Source of the DNA: Acidiferrobacter sp.
Lineage (GTDB): Bacteria > Pseudomonadota > Gammaproteobacteria > Acidiferrobacterales > Acidiferrobacteraceae
Length of the DNA: 14,795 nucleotides
Direction: 5' to 3'
Assembly (NCBI GenBank): GCA_027335965.1
Contig: DAHWGZ010000030.1
Coordinates: 1-14,795 of the forward strand
A program made the position numbers and the translations under genes. The stretch's first letter is position 1, and the number at the start of each line of letters is the position of its first letter. This document shows positions 7,679-14,795 of the stretch, one piece after another. The notes under the pieces were generated by a model. The model worked only from the letters and a program-made list of their open reading frames with translations, was not told the DNA's origin and did no database searches.

Positions 7679-8139
7679 GCTTTACGCTCCTTGGCGCCGC
7701 CCGCGAGCAGGCGGTCGATGGCGTCGTTGGCGAGACGATCCGCGCGTTCGTTCCCGGGGTGGCCGGAATGGCCCTTGACCCACCGCCAGTGCACGGTATG
7801 GCGGCCGGCGGCGGCATCCAGCTCGCGCCACAGATCGGCATTCGCCACCGGACGCCGGCCGGCCGTCAACCACCCGCGCCGCTTCCATTGCGCGAGCCAC
7901 TCGGTGATGCCGCGGCGCACATACTGCGAGTCGGTCACGAGTTCGACCTCGCAGGCGCGATTCAAGGCCTGCAATGCCGCGATCGCCGCCTGCAGCTCCA
8001 TGCGATTGTTGGTGGTCGCCGCCTCCGCGCCGCTCAAGGTGCGCTCGCGCCCGCCGGCCTCGAGGATGGCGCCCCAGCCCCCGGGCCCGGGATTGCCGCG
8101 GCAGGCCCCGTCGGTATGGATCAGCACCTTATGAGCCAT
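7675..8139 (-). CDS. rnhA: Ribonuclease HI
   Basis: A 154-residue RNase HI that cuts the RNA strand of RNA-DNA hybrids in the cytoplasm. The active-site residues fall at the same numbers as in the E. coli enzyme: Asp10 ([11 protein letters not shown]), Glu48 (NRMELQAA), Asp70 (TDSQYV), His124 ([10 protein letters not shown]) and Asp134 (ERADRLA). The basic handle region KRRGW is also present. ATG 8139 is chosen because it gives the exact family length; the frame stays open to 8352 but that part is antisense-like shadow inside the methyltransferase gene. The start lies 11 bases inside the end of the yafS-like gene, and the stop overlaps dnaQ, so the three are probably one transcript. Confidence 0.97.
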   Translation of the reverse strand: MAHKVLIHTDGACRGNPGPGGWGAILEAGGRERTLSGAEAATTNNRMELQAAIAALQALNRACEVELVTDSQYVRRGITEWLAQWKRRGWLTAGRRPVANADLWRELDAAAGRHTVHWRWVKGHSGHPGNERADRLANDAIDRLLAGGAKERKA

Positions 8140-8884
8140 AACGGGCCCCCGCGGGTTGCGACAGGCCGCGCACGCGCGCGCGGCGCAGGACCGGCCGGAT
8201 GGGCGTGATCCCCGCCACCCGCTTTTTGGCCACGAGCACGTAGACGGCGCCCCCCAGCGGCCACCAGCGATCCCCCATGCGCTCCAGGAACAACAGCCGA
8301 TCCATCCAGCCCTGGCGTTCGAGCGGCGGCCGGTAGTACAGCATGGCCCCATGCGTCAACTCGCAATCGAGCAAGGATAACCAATCGCGCAGCCGGCGCA
8401 CGCCGATCCAATCCCCGCACCACGGGGCGCGATGCGCGCGCCGGCGCACAAGGCAGGGGACCCTCCAGAGGCTCGCGGCATTGAAACCCAGGATCACGAT
8501 ATGGCCCTCCGGCACGAGCACCCTATGCGCCTCGCGCAACAACTGATGCGGCGCCTCCGACAGGTCCAGGGCGTGCGGCAACACCACCACCTGCACCGAC
8601 TTGCTGTCGAAGGGCAAGGCCTCGCTGCGCCCCGCCACCCATTGCGGCCCATGCGCCGCGGGCTCCGGATCGACCAGCAGATGGACGGCCGTGGGGCTCG
8701 ACTCCAGGAGGTCGCGGCGCCCAAGCCACCCGCATTGGACCGCGAAGGTCCCCGGCAAGGCCGGCAGGATCTCGCGCAGCCTGTGCGCCTCGATGGCCTG
8801 CAGGGATTCGCCGAGCGGTCCCCCGAACCATGCCCGCAGGCGCTCGACGCGCGCCTCCGCGCCTTCGTCCGTTGACTCCCCCAT
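8129..8884 (-). CDS. yafS: YafS-like class I SAM-dependent methyltransferase
   Basis: A 251-residue protein of the methyltransferase-11 kind. The SAM-binding region is atypical: instead of a GxGxG loop it has VQCGWLG near residue 50, followed by an acidic strand end LLVDPE. The later part fits the YafS family well: [20 protein letters not shown], then [20 protein letters not shown] and SLWRV. The substrate is not known. Its place between gloB and rnhA matches yafS in E. coli. ATG 8884 has GAGGGT six bases upstream. The end overlaps rnhA by 11 bases. The C-terminal 30 residues are basic and not part of the conserved core. The symbol rests on synteny and motifs. Confidence 0.85.
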   Translation of the reverse strand: MGESTDEGAEARVERLRAWFGGPLGESLQAIEAHRLREILPALPGTFAVQCGWLGRRDLLESSPTAVHLLVDPEPAAHGPQWVAGRSEALPFDSKSVQVVVLPHALDLSEAPHQLLREAHRVLVPEGHIVILGFNAASLWRVPCLVRRRAHRAPWCGDWIGVRRLRDWLSLLDCELTHGAMLYYRPPLERQGWMDRLLFLERMGDRWWPLGGAVYVLVAKKRVAGITPIRPVLRRARVRGLSQPAGARYGS

Positions 8885-8900
8885 GGCTTACCCTCACACT
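8872..8900 (+). promoter_or_regulatory. Weak candidate promoter for gloB, inside yafS
   Basis: TTGACT (8872-8877) is a good -35 box; the hexamer 17 bases on, CACACT (8895-8900), is a poor -10. It would start RNA near the gloB ATG itself (8907), leaving almost no leader. The true promoter may lie further upstream in yafS. Confidence 0.25.
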
Positions 8901-8906
8901 GCGGGC

Positions 8907-9680
8907 ATGGACGAGGTCATAGCAGTCCACGCCTTTCGTGACAACTATATCTGGCTTGCCCCCGGACCGGAACCCGGCCTGGTCGCGATCGTGGATCCCG
9001 GGGACGCCGATCCCGTCGTGGCGGCCCTCGCATCGCGCGGGCTCGCGCCTGCGTACGTGCTGTGCACCCATCACCACGGCGACCATGTGGGCGGGGCCGC
9101 GGCGCTCGCGCGACACTATACCATCCCCGTGTACGGGCCGGCCGCCGAGTCCATCCCCGCGGTCACCCATCCGATCGCCGATGGCGACATCGTCGGGTCC
9201 GAGGCGGGCGGACATTACCGGGTGCTGGCGGTGCCGGGGCACACGCGCGGACACGTCGCCTATGTCGGGGCCGGCCGCCTGTTCTCGGGAGACACGCTCT
9301 TTGTCGCGGGCTGCGGGCGACTCTTCGAGGGCACCGCCTTTCAGATGCATGCCTCGCTCGCGCGTCTCGCGGCCCTGCCCGCGGACACGCGCGTCTACTG
9401 TGGTCACGAATACACGCTGGCCAATCTCGCGTTCGCGCGCGCCGTGGAGCCCGACAACGACGCCATCCTCGCCTTCGAGCGCCGCGCGCGCCGCCTGCGC
9501 GCCGCGGACCAGCCGACGATCCCCAGCACAATCTCCGACGAACGGAGCATCAATCCCTTCCTGCGCACCTCCCAACCCGCCATCCGCCGGGCCGCGAGCG
9601 CGACCGGGCACCTAAAGTCGGATACGGACGCGGCCGTATTCGCTACACTACGGCGCTGGAAGGATGGTTTTAAAGGATAA
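8907..9680 (+). CDS. gloB: Hydroxyacylglutathione hydrolase (glyoxalase II)
   Basis: A 257-residue metallo-beta-lactamase-fold enzyme that hydrolyses S-lactoylglutathione to lactate and glutathione, the second step of methylglyoxal detoxification. The binuclear metal site is complete: His55, His57, Asp59 and His60 in THHHGDH, His112 in VPGHTRGH, Asp129 in FSGDTLF and His167 in CGHEYT. The C-terminal NPFLR, which helps bind glutathione, is present. I chose ATG 8907 because the product then begins like other GloB proteins (AFRDNYIW from residue 9); ATG 8883 in the same frame would add eight residues and overlap the start of yafS. No good Shine-Dalgarno is seen at either. It is divergent from yafS with only 22 bases between starts. 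Confidence 0.96.
   Translation: MDEVIAVHAFRDNYIWLAPGPEPGLVAIVDPGDADPVVAALASRGLAPAYVLCTHHHGDHVGGAAALARHYTIPVYGPAAESIPAVTHPIADGDIVGSEAGGHYRVLAVPGHTRGHVAYVGAGRLFSGDTLFVAGCGRLFEGTAFQMHASLARLAALPADTRVYCGHEYTLANLAFARAVEPDNDAILAFERRARRLRAADQPTIPSTISDERSINPFLRTSQPAIRRAASATGHLKSDTDAAVFATLRRWKDGFKG
8916..8944 (-). promoter_or_regulatory. Candidate sigma70 promoter for the yafS-rnhA-dnaQ operon, inside gloB
   Basis: Read on the minus strand there is TTGTCA (8944-8939), a 17-base spacer and TATGAC (8921-8916) preceded by an extended-minus-10 TG. A transcript would begin near 8909 and reach the yafS ATG at 8884 through a short leader carrying GAGGGT. The promoter lies wholly in the first codons of gloB. 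Confidence 0.55.
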
Positions 9681-9686
9681 GCATCG

Positions 9687-9715
9687 TTGACGCAGAGGCT
9701 GCCAGAACCTATAGT
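9687..9715 (+). promoter_or_regulatory. Sigma70-type promoter for mltD
   Basis: TTGACG (9687-9692), exactly 17 bases, then TATAGT (9710-9715): five of six matches in each box. It sits in the only clear gap between gloB and mltD and would give a leader of about 20 bases. It is the best-formed promoter I can see in the window. Confidence 0.75.
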
Positions 9716-9742
9716 TCGACCTTATGATCACGGCGTTATTAA

Positions 9743-11239
9743 ATGGCAACCGCTCCCACTAAAACCCTTCGCTACGCGGGCCTCGGCGTCCTGCTCACCA
9801 GTCTCGCAGGTTGCGCCATGGCGCCCATGTCGCGACCAGGCTCGCCGGGATCCGCATCGCCCACCAACCCGAACGCCATCAGGACCAAGATCTCGCACAA
9901 GGCGGCAGCACGGGCGCCGGCGGTAGTCAAGGTCGGAGAGTGCCCGGTACCGGCGATCGATCATGCCCGGACCGGCCACGCGGTCGACACGAGCGAAAGC
10001 CAATACTCGAACCTTTGGAGCCGCATCCGCGCCGGATTGCGGCTGCCACGCATGGAAGGGCCGCGGGTCGCGCGTTACGAACAGTGGTTCGCGAACAACC
10101 CCCAGTATGTGGAAAACATGCTGCAGCGCGCCAATCTATACCTCTACCAGATCGTGGAGGACGTCAGCAAGCGCAATATGCCCATGGAGATCGCCTTGCT
10201 GCCGGCGATCGAGAGCGGCTATTCGCCCGACGCCTATTCGCGATCGGCGGCGAGCGGCCTCTGGCAGTTCGAGCCGTCCACCGGCCGACTCTGGGGCCTC
10301 AAGAACAACTGGTGGTACAACGGCGAGCGCGACATCATTGCCTCCACGAACGCCGCGCTCGACTTCCTTCAATCCCTCCACAACCAATTTCACAGCTGGA
10401 ATCTCGCCTTGGCCGCCTACAACGCCGGCCAAGGCACGGTCGAGGCCGCCATCGCCCACAACAAGGCCCTGGGGCTCGGCACGCATTACCGCGACCTCAG
10501 GCTGCCGCTTCAGACCGAGCACTACGTGCCGAAGCTCATGGCGTTCGTGAATATCGTGCGGGATCCCGCGAAATACGGCCTGACGCTGCGCGCGATCCCC
10601 GACAGCCCCTATTTCGTGCGCGTCAATACCGGCTCGCAGGTCGATCTCAGCGTCATCGCGCGACTCGCCAACATGTCGCTGAAGCAGCTCTACGCCATAA
10701 ACCCCGGCTTCACGCAATGGGCGACCGCGCCCAACGGCCCGCATACCATCCTCGTGCCGGTGGCCACCAAGGCCGCGCTCATCGAGGGCTTGAGCCAACT
10801 GCCGCCCCAGGATCGCATGCAGTGGGCGCGCCACCGCGTGGTGCCGGGGGATACGCTCTATGGGATCGCCCGCGAATATGGCGTGAGCGTGGCCTCCATC
10901 CGATCCACCAACCACCTCTACGGCAATCTCCTCCATATCGGGCAAAGCATTCTGATCCCCATGGCCGGGCGTCGTCTCGTGGTCTCGCGTGATCACGCGG
11001 CGCGCACGGAGGTCGCCCTGGCGCGCAGCGGGACGCAGCGCGTCAAGATCATCCACCGCGTGCGGCCAGGCGACACCCTATGGAGCATCGCCGAACACTA
11101 TCGCGTCTATGTGACGCAGCTCGAACGCTGGAACGTGCTGAATGCGCATGACGTCCTGCGTCTTGGGCAACGCATCCTGATCTGGGCGTCGCCGGCCATG
11201 GTCCCATCGGCGATGGCGAAAACGCGCGTCACCGAGTAA
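9743..11239 (+). CDS. mltD: Membrane-bound lytic murein transglycosylase D with LysM domains
   Basis: A 498-residue lipoprotein that cleaves peptidoglycan glycan strands to form 1,6-anhydro-muramic ends. A signal peptide ends in the lipobox LAGC with Cys24; the next residue is Ala, so the Lol pathway should send it to the outer membrane. The SLT catalytic domain follows, with Glu157 in [22 protein letters not shown] and [13 protein letters not shown] degenerate LysM-like segment comes next (about 290-345), then two clear LysM repeats, 364-407 ([13 protein letters not shown]) and 438-481 ([13 protein letters not shown]), that bind peptidoglycan. ATG 9743 is 27 bases after the promoter -10 box. 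gloB is immediately upstream, as in E. coli. Confidence 0.96.
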   Translation: MATAPTKTLRYAGLGVLLTSLAGCAMAPMSRPGSPGSASPTNPNAIRTKISHKAAARAPAVVKVGECPVPAIDHARTGHAVDTSESQYSNLWSRIRAGLRLPRMEGPRVARYEQWFANNPQYVENMLQRANLYLYQIVEDVSKRNMPMEIALLPAIESGYSPDAYSRSAASGLWQFEPSTGRLWGLKNNWWYNGERDIIASTNAALDFLQSLHNQFHSWNLALAAYNAGQGTVEAAIAHNKALGLGTHYRDLRLPLQTEHYVPKLMAFVNIVRDPAKYGLTLRAIPDSPYFVRVNTGSQVDLSVIARLANMSLKQLYAINPGFTQWATAPNGPHTILVPVATKAALIEGLSQLPPQDRMQWARHRVVPGDTLYGIAREYGVSVASIRSTNHLYGNLLHIGQSILIPMAGRRLVVSRDHAARTEVALARSGTQRVKIIHRVRPGDTLWSIAEHYRVYVTQLERWNVLNAHDVLRLGQRILIWASPAMVPSAMAKTRVTE

Positions 11240-11259
11240 ATCCCGCACCCCCCGATGGC

Positions 11260-11274
11260 CCCCGGCCGCCGGGG
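11260..11274. other. Short GC hairpin after mltD
   Basis: CCCCGG, loop CCG, CCGGGG is a perfect six-pair inverted repeat 20 bases after the mltD stop. There is no following T-run, so it is at most a weak or Rho-assisted terminator. Confidence 0.3.
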
Positions 11275-11320
11275 CGCGGCGCGGCCCACCATGCAGCTTT
11301 AGTCGCGCGCCAAATGGCGT

Positions 11321-11326
11321 TAGACT
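11321..11326 (+). promoter_or_regulatory. Weak candidate -10 box for fabI
   Basis: TAGACT (11321-11326) follows the AT-richer segment CCAAATGGCGT and is a fair -10 match, but the -35 hexamer at 17 bases (TTTAGT, 11298-11303) is poor. If used, fabI would have a leader of about 155 bases. The remainder of the 250-base mltD-fabI gap shows no gene. Confidence 0.3.
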
Positions 11327-11439
11327 GCGGTTCGCAAAGGGCGTCGCCGATGGCACGAGACCCAGGCCCTATCGGGAATGGTCCGGCCGCCGCTTATGCC
11401 CGCCGAACGCGGGTGACGCGGGTCGGATCCTCATAAAGC

Positions 11440-11459
11440 CCCCCGCCCTTCGGCTGGGG
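11440..11459 (+). other. Hairpin in the fabI leader
   Basis: CCCC-C-GCC, loop CTTC, GGC-T-GGGG forms a seven-pair stem with one mismatch, ending 30 bases before the fabI start. The fabI Shine-Dalgarno GGAG (11478-11481) lies outside it. There is no T-run, so a terminator is unlikely; any regulatory role is a guess. Confidence 0.35.
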
Positions 11460-11489
11460 ACTCGATTCAAATGCAATGGAGATCACTTC

Positions 11490-12281
11490 ATGGGATTCTT
11501 GGCGGGTAAACGTGCCCTCGTCGTTGGCGCACTAAACGAGCGATCGATCGCCTGGGGCATCGCCCAGGCCATGCACGCCCAGGGCGCCGAGATCGCCTAC
11601 ACCTATCAAAACGATAAGGTGCAGAGCCGTGTCGAGGGCCTTGCGGCACTGACCGAAAGCCGCATCGTGTTGCCCTGCGACGTCGGTCGCGATGAAGACA
11701 TCAACGCCCTGTTCGATGGGCTCCGCAAGGCCTGGCCCGAGGGGTTTGACTCCGTCATCCACTCGGTGGCCTACGCGCCGCGCGAACAACTCGAAGGCGA
11801 CTACCTGGATGCCGTGACCCGCGAGGGCTTCCTCGAGGCCCACAACATCAGCTCCTACAGTTTCGCGGCGCTCGCCAAGGGCGCGCGCGAGGCCCTCGTC
11901 CGCCGCAAGGGCTCGCTTTTGACGCTGTCTTATCTCGGCGCCATGCGCGTCGTGCCGCACTACAACGTCATGGGGCTTGCCAAGGCGAGTCTCGAGGCCA
12001 ACGTGCGCTACATGGCCCAGAGCCTCGGGCCGCACGGGGTGCGCGTGAACGGGATATCGGCCGGCCCCATAAAGACCTTGGCGGCGGCGGGCATCAGTGA
12101 TTTTCGGAGGATGCTCGACTACTACGAGCGCAACGCCCCCTTGCGTCGCGGCGTGACCATAGAGGAAGTCGGCCATGCCGCCGCCTTCCTGTCCTCGGAC
12201 CTCGCCTCCGGTATCACGGGCGAGATCATCTATGTGGACTCCGGCTACCACATGATCGGCATGGGCGAGGGGGCGGGCTAA
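11490..12281 (+). CDS. fabI: Enoyl-[acyl-carrier-protein] reductase (NADH)
   Basis: A 263-residue SDR-family enzyme that performs the last, NADH-dependent reduction of each fatty acid elongation cycle. The nucleotide loop is [11 protein letters not shown] (13-23). The active-site pair spaced Y-x6-K is Tyr158 and Lys165 in [16 protein letters not shown], with the second tyrosine Tyr148 in [19 protein letters not shown] and the C-terminal [11 protein letters not shown] match FabI rather than FabG. At the position equivalent to E. coli Gly93, in the triclosan pocket, this protein has Ala (HSVAYAP); I recall Ala there in other natural FabI proteins, so it does not by itself mean resistance. ATG 11490 has GGAG eight bases upstream. 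It is transcribed toward ppiD. Confidence 0.97.
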   Translation: MGFLAGKRALVVGALNERSIAWGIAQAMHAQGAEIAYTYQNDKVQSRVEGLAALTESRIVLPCDVGRDEDINALFDGLRKAWPEGFDSVIHSVAYAPREQLEGDYLDAVTREGFLEAHNISSYSFAALAKGAREALVRRKGSLLTLSYLGAMRVVPHYNVMGLAKASLEANVRYMAQSLGPHGVRVNGISAGPIKTLAAAGISDFRRMLDYYERNAPLRRGVTIEEVGHAAAFLSSDLASGITGEIIYVDSGYHMIGMGEGAG

Positions 12282-12295
12282 GAAAGCCCCGCCCC

Positions 12296-12320
12296 GTGGC
12301 ACGGCCAAGGGCCGTGCCAC
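12296..12320. terminator. Strong hairpin between convergent fabI and ppiD, probable bidirectional terminator
   Basis: GTGGCACGGCC (12296-12306), loop AAG, GGCCGTGCCAC (12310-12320) is a perfect 11-pair stem lying 14 bases after the fabI stop and 12 bases after the ppiD stop. There is no T-run on either side, so it is not a classic intrinsic terminator, but its position between two tails and its symmetry make a shared 3'-end role the simplest reading. Confidence 0.6.
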
Positions 12321-12332
12321 GCCCCCCAGACG

Positions 12333-14249
12333 CTACAACGCCGACGCGTTGATATGGATGTGGGCGCGCGCGCGCAGGCTGTTCATGTAGGCGAGATAAG
12401 ACTCCACCCCGCTATCGCTGATCAGTGAGCGCTCGAGCTTCACGTAACGCGCGCCGCCCGGGTGCACGACCCCGGGAAGCACCTTCTGGACCACGAACAC
12501 CGCGCGCCGACCCTGGCCAAGAGGCACGCTCCCCGGCGCCGGATGCGCGGCGGTCGACACGGGCGTGGCAAATACCGCCTTCAGAAGCGCCGGCGCAAGA
12601 CCCGGCGTCACGGCCTCGGCGGCCGCCGGTATCTCGAGCGTGAGATGCATCTGCCGGGCCAGCGCCTTGAGCGATGCCCCCTTGCGCAACTCCTTCAAGA
12701 GCAGGGCCTCCTTGGCCTTCACGCGGCGGCGGGCCTCGGCGGCGCGAATGGCGCGCACCACCGCCGGCCGGACCGCGGCCAGGGGCTCGAAGCGCGCCGC
12801 CTTGCGCGCCACCACATGCGCGACCACCAAAGCATCCGCCCCGACCGGGATCGCATGGGTGTTGCGGCGGCCGGCGAGGACCTTGGGCGCGAAGACCGCC
12901 TTCACCAGCTTCGGCAAGGCGCCCACGCCCACCCCTCCCGCGCGCGTGAACCAACCGCTCTCGCGCACCTTGATGTGAAGCCGCTGCGCCACCTTGGTGA
13001 GGCCTCGGGGATGTTCATAGGCGGCGTTGCGCAACCGCTCGGACAAGTGGTAGAGGCGCCGACGCGCGCGCTTCTTCAGCACTATGCGCGTCAGCGCCCC
13101 GCGCACCTGGGCGAACGGCACGACGCGCGCCGGGCGGATGGCGCTCACCTCCAGCAGATGCACCCCGGAGTGACCGACCACGGGCGCGCTCACCGTGTGG
13201 AGCGGCAGCGCGAACGCGGCTTGCCCGACGGGCTTTGACAGGTCCGCCTCGGTCACGAATCCGAGACTGCCGCCGTGGGCGGCCGATGCCGTGTCTTGCG
13301 AATAGCGTCGCGCGAGCGCCGCGAACGACGCGCCATGCTGAATCTGCGCGCGCAGCGCCGCAAGCCTCGCCTTGGCCGAGGCGATGGCCTGGGCGGTCGG
13401 ATGCGGCGGCAAGGCGATCATGATGTGGCGCACCAAACGCTGCTCCGGACGCGTGAACTGCGCGATATGCGCCTGATAGGCCCTCTGCAGGGCCGCCATG
13501 CCCACCTTGCGATTCTTCATGGCCCGCATGACGGCATGCGGCGACAGGACGACATAGGCGATGCGAACCTGTTGCGGCAAGCGGAAGGCCTGTTGGTGCT
13601 TGGCATAATACTGCTGGATGAGCGCGCGGGAGACGGGCACCGCGCGCGCGAACTGGCGCGGCGACAACACCACATAGGAGAACGCCCGCTTCTGCCCGAA
13701 GAGCCGCGCGGCGTGCGCCACGACCTGTTGCGGCACGAAGGCGCTCGCCAACAGGCCGGCCTTGATCTGGTTCAAGAGCGTGAGATCGCGCACGCGCCGC
13801 TCGAAACCGGACACCGTGAGTCCCTGGGCGGCCAGCAGCGCGCGATAGCGCGTGGGACTGAAATGGCCCTTGAGGCGAAACGCCGGGATGTGGCGGATCT
13901 CGTAGGCGAGTTCGTCGCGATTGACGACATAGCCGGCCTTCCGCGCCGATTGGATCAGCAGGGTCTTATTGATGAGGCCGCGGAGCACGGCCCTCTTGAA
14001 TTTGCCGCTCGAAAGCAGCGCCGGGTTCAGGTTCTTGCCAAAGGCGTGCTCCAGGGCGACGCGCTGCTGGGCGAGCGCGCGGCCGAACTGTTCCTGGGTG
14101 ATGCGCAGACCGTGTCCGCGGGCCACATAGACCTTCGACGGCCCCCCGAAATAGGAACTGACTCCCCACAGCACGAACGGCACCACCAGGATCACGAGCA
14201 GCGCGGCCCCCATCAATCCCTGGGTCTTTTCTCGAAGCGTATTCAACAT
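12333..14249 (-). CDS. ppiD: Periplasmic folding chaperone / peptidyl-prolyl isomerase D
   Basis: A 638-residue inner-membrane-anchored periplasmic chaperone. Residues 1-11 are cytoplasmic, 12-31 form one membrane helix, and the rest is periplasmic. A SurA-like N-terminal chaperone region (about 35-230) is followed by a parvulin domain at about 270-371, with RLVRHIMIALP at its start, HGGSLGFV (325-332) and FALPLHTVSAPV. The C-terminal 260 residues fit the family. PpiD helps newly exported proteins fold near the Sec translocon. The protein is strikingly basic: about 96 Lys+Arg against about 26 Asp+Glu by hand count. ATG 14249 places the helix correctly (MLNTLREKTQG is a typical PpiD start); the frame is open to 14714 but that part is not protein-like. 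The Shine-Dalgarno is weak. Confidence 0.93.
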   Translation of the reverse strand: MLNTLREKTQGLMGAALLVILVVPFVLWGVSSYFGGPSKVYVARGHGLRITQEQFGRALAQQRVALEHAFGKNLNPALLSSGKFKRAVLRGLINKTLLIQSARKAGYVVNRDELAYEIRHIPAFRLKGHFSPTRYRALLAAQGLTVSGFERRVRDLTLLNQIKAGLLASAFVPQQVVAHAARLFGQKRAFSYVVLSPRQFARAVPVSRALIQQYYAKHQQAFRLPQQVRIAYVVLSPHAVMRAMKNRKVGMAALQRAYQAHIAQFTRPEQRLVRHIMIALPPHPTAQAIASAKARLAALRAQIQHGASFAALARRYSQDTASAAHGGSLGFVTEADLSKPVGQAAFALPLHTVSAPVVGHSGVHLLEVSAIRPARVVPFAQVRGALTRIVLKKRARRRLYHLSERLRNAAYEHPRGLTKVAQRLHIKVRESGWFTRAGGVGVGALPKLVKAVFAPKVLAGRRNTHAIPVGADALVVAHVVARKAARFEPLAAVRPAVVRAIRAAEARRRVKAKEALLLKELRKGASLKALARQMHLTLEIPAAAEAVTPGLAPALLKAVFATPVSTAAHPAPGSVPLGQGRRAVFVVQKVLPGVVHPGGARYVKLERSLISDSGVESYLAYMNSLRARAHIHINASAL

Positions 14250-14724
14250 GGACTTACGATAGGCCTCATCATTAAAGGTCCCTTTCAGGGCGGCGGCGCC
14301 ACGGAAGGCAACCGTGGTCCGCCCCTCCCTCAGTGCCTCTTGTGCGGCCGCCTCGCGCGATCCTGGGATCGGGGCGCAAGCGGCCTGGGATGGCCCGCTC
14401 ACGGACCTATCGCCTACCGGCCGCACCCCTCGCGATCCGTGCGGATCGCTTAAGCGAGGCGCCGACGGGTTCCGGCGATTGTACTGGTGCCGGTCCCCAC
14501 GGGCAACCAAGGCGGATCGCGGCCGTGGCCGTCGCGGGGATGATGGGGGATTTGCGCCGGCGCAGGCCGCGCCCTTGCCATGGCCAGGACCGGACGATCG
14601 CCGCCACGGCGATGACGGCAGACGCGTGGACCCCCGGGGACGGGGAAACGATTCACGGGGGTTTTCTGGGCTTGCAGGAGGGCCGTCTGCGCGATCGGCC
14701 GAGACGGCTGTCAATTACGGAAAT
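14250..14724. other. 475-base stretch without a recognisable gene, between tRNA-Asp and ppiD
   Basis: Apart from the hairpins near ppiD, and an imperfect terminator-like stem GCCGTCT/AGACGGC (14682-14688 with 14702-14708) about 17-43 bases downstream of the tRNA 3' end, nothing is recognised. Open frames run through in several directions, as expected at this GC content, but none has a recognisable domain, and those at the right end are translations of the tRNA. It should hold the ppiD promoter. Confidence 0.6.
14280..14323. other. Tandem inverted repeats just upstream of ppiD
   Basis: Two adjacent hairpins lie 31-74 bases before the ppiD start. CCCT-TTC-AGGG occupies 14280-14290. A longer one has outer stem GGCGG (14292-14296) with CCGCC (14319-14323) and inner stem CCACGG (14299-14304) with CCGTGG (14312-14317), 11 pairs in all with a small internal loop. 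It could be a leader structure, a terminator for upstream RNA or an operator; the sequence does not decide. Confidence 0.45.
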
Positions 14725-14795
14725 TGGCGGAGTGGACGGGACTCGAACCCGCGACCCCCGGCGTGACAGGCCGGTATTCTAACCAACTGAACTAC
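14725..14795 (-). tRNA. tRNA-Asp (anticodon GTC), 5' end beyond the window
   Basis: Read on the minus strand this is a canonical tRNA: D-arm GTTCAGTTGGTTAGAA, anticodon loop with GTC (complement of 14765-14767), T-arm GGTTCGAGTCCC, 3' acceptor strand CACTCCG and an encoded CCA (14725-14727). It closely matches bacterial tRNA-Asp. The visible 71 bases imply that six bases of the acceptor 5' strand lie past base 14795. Confidence 0.97.

Noticed and set aside
6497..8134. A 545-codon plus-strand open frame through the MFS end, dnaQ and rnhA
   Set aside because: It is antisense or out of frame to three genes with complete catalytic motifs, and its translation is low-complexity Arg/Ala/Gly-rich; a high-GC artefact.
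11490..12281. Alanine at the E. coli Gly93 position of FabI read as a triclosan-resistance mutation
   Set aside because: As I recall, other natural FabI enzymes have alanine there; only bulkier changes are known to give resistance, so no claim is made.
13275..14453. A 392-codon plus-strand open frame opposite ppiD
   Set aside because: It mirrors ppiD codons, has no recognisable domain, and ppiD has a clear membrane helix and parvulin domain.
14250..14714. N-terminal extension of ppiD by 155 codons
   Set aside because: The extension is not protein-like and would bury the N-terminal membrane anchor that PpiD proteins carry near residue 12.
14314..14782. Plus-strand open frames of about 150 codons ending in peptides such as SGRDSNPRPPA and GTRTRDPRRDRPVF
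   Set aside because: Those end peptides are the well-known false translations of tRNA genes; here they come from the antisense of tRNA-Asp, and the rest has no domain.
1..14795. CRISPR arrays, insertion sequences, integrase genes, attachment sites or toxin-antitoxin pairs
   Set aside because: No regularly spaced repeats, transposase or integrase motifs, or paired direct repeats at the tRNA were seen; the tRNA-Asp edge is cut by the window so an attachment site to its right cannot be judged.

Overview
The window reads as ordinary chromosome from a GC-rich gammaproteobacterium. Two gene neighbourhoods support this: mltD, gloB, yafS, rnhA and dnaQ lie together as in enterics, and fabI, ppiD and a tRNA-Asp lie together much as I recall from Pseudomonas. 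By hand count the envelope foldase PpiD has about 96 Lys+Arg against about 26 Asp+Glu. This suggests an acidic periplasm, so an acidophile (for example an Acidiferrobacter-like sulfur or iron oxidiser) is a reasonable but unproven guess. There are no insertion sequences, CRISPR arrays, rRNA genes, prophage genes or other mobile elements.

Layout from left to right. (1) Positions 1-2761, + strand: the tail of an assimilatory nitrite reductase operon, nirB (end only)-nirD-ybiB/trpD2-cobA-cbiX. Every junction overlaps by 1 or 4 bases, so the genes are probably translationally coupled. cobA and cbiX make siroheme, the cofactor of NirB; the precorrin-2 dehydrogenase step is not encoded here. (2) Positions 2927-4714, +: a GAF-GGDEF-EAL protein with an intact GGDEF site and a decayed EAL domain. 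(3) Positions 4689-5576, -: an alpha/beta hydrolase, tail-to-tail with (2) and overlapping it by 26 bases. (4) Positions 5778-6962, +: an MFS transporter, tail-to-tail with dnaQ; the two stop codons share CTAG. (5) Positions 6959-8884, -: yafS-like methyltransferase, rnhA and dnaQ in one overlapping operon. (6) Positions 8907-11239, +: gloB, then mltD with its own well-formed sigma70-type promoter. (7) Positions 11490-12281, +: fabI, facing ppiD (12333-14249, -) across strong hairpins. (8) Positions 14725-14795, -: tRNA-Asp(GTC), cut by the window edge, with a 475-base stretch lacking a recognisable gene before ppiD.

The genes cover nitrogen assimilation and its cofactor supply, second-messenger signalling, replication fidelity and R-loop removal, methylglyoxal detoxification, peptidoglycan turnover, fatty acid synthesis and envelope protein folding. 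I did not find a clearly new biological system. The best leads are the TrpD2-family nucleic-acid-binding protein embedded in the nitrite/siroheme operon, the degenerate EAL domain, the crowded gloB/yafS divergent start region with a putative promoter for one gene inside the other, and the structured leader before ppiD.
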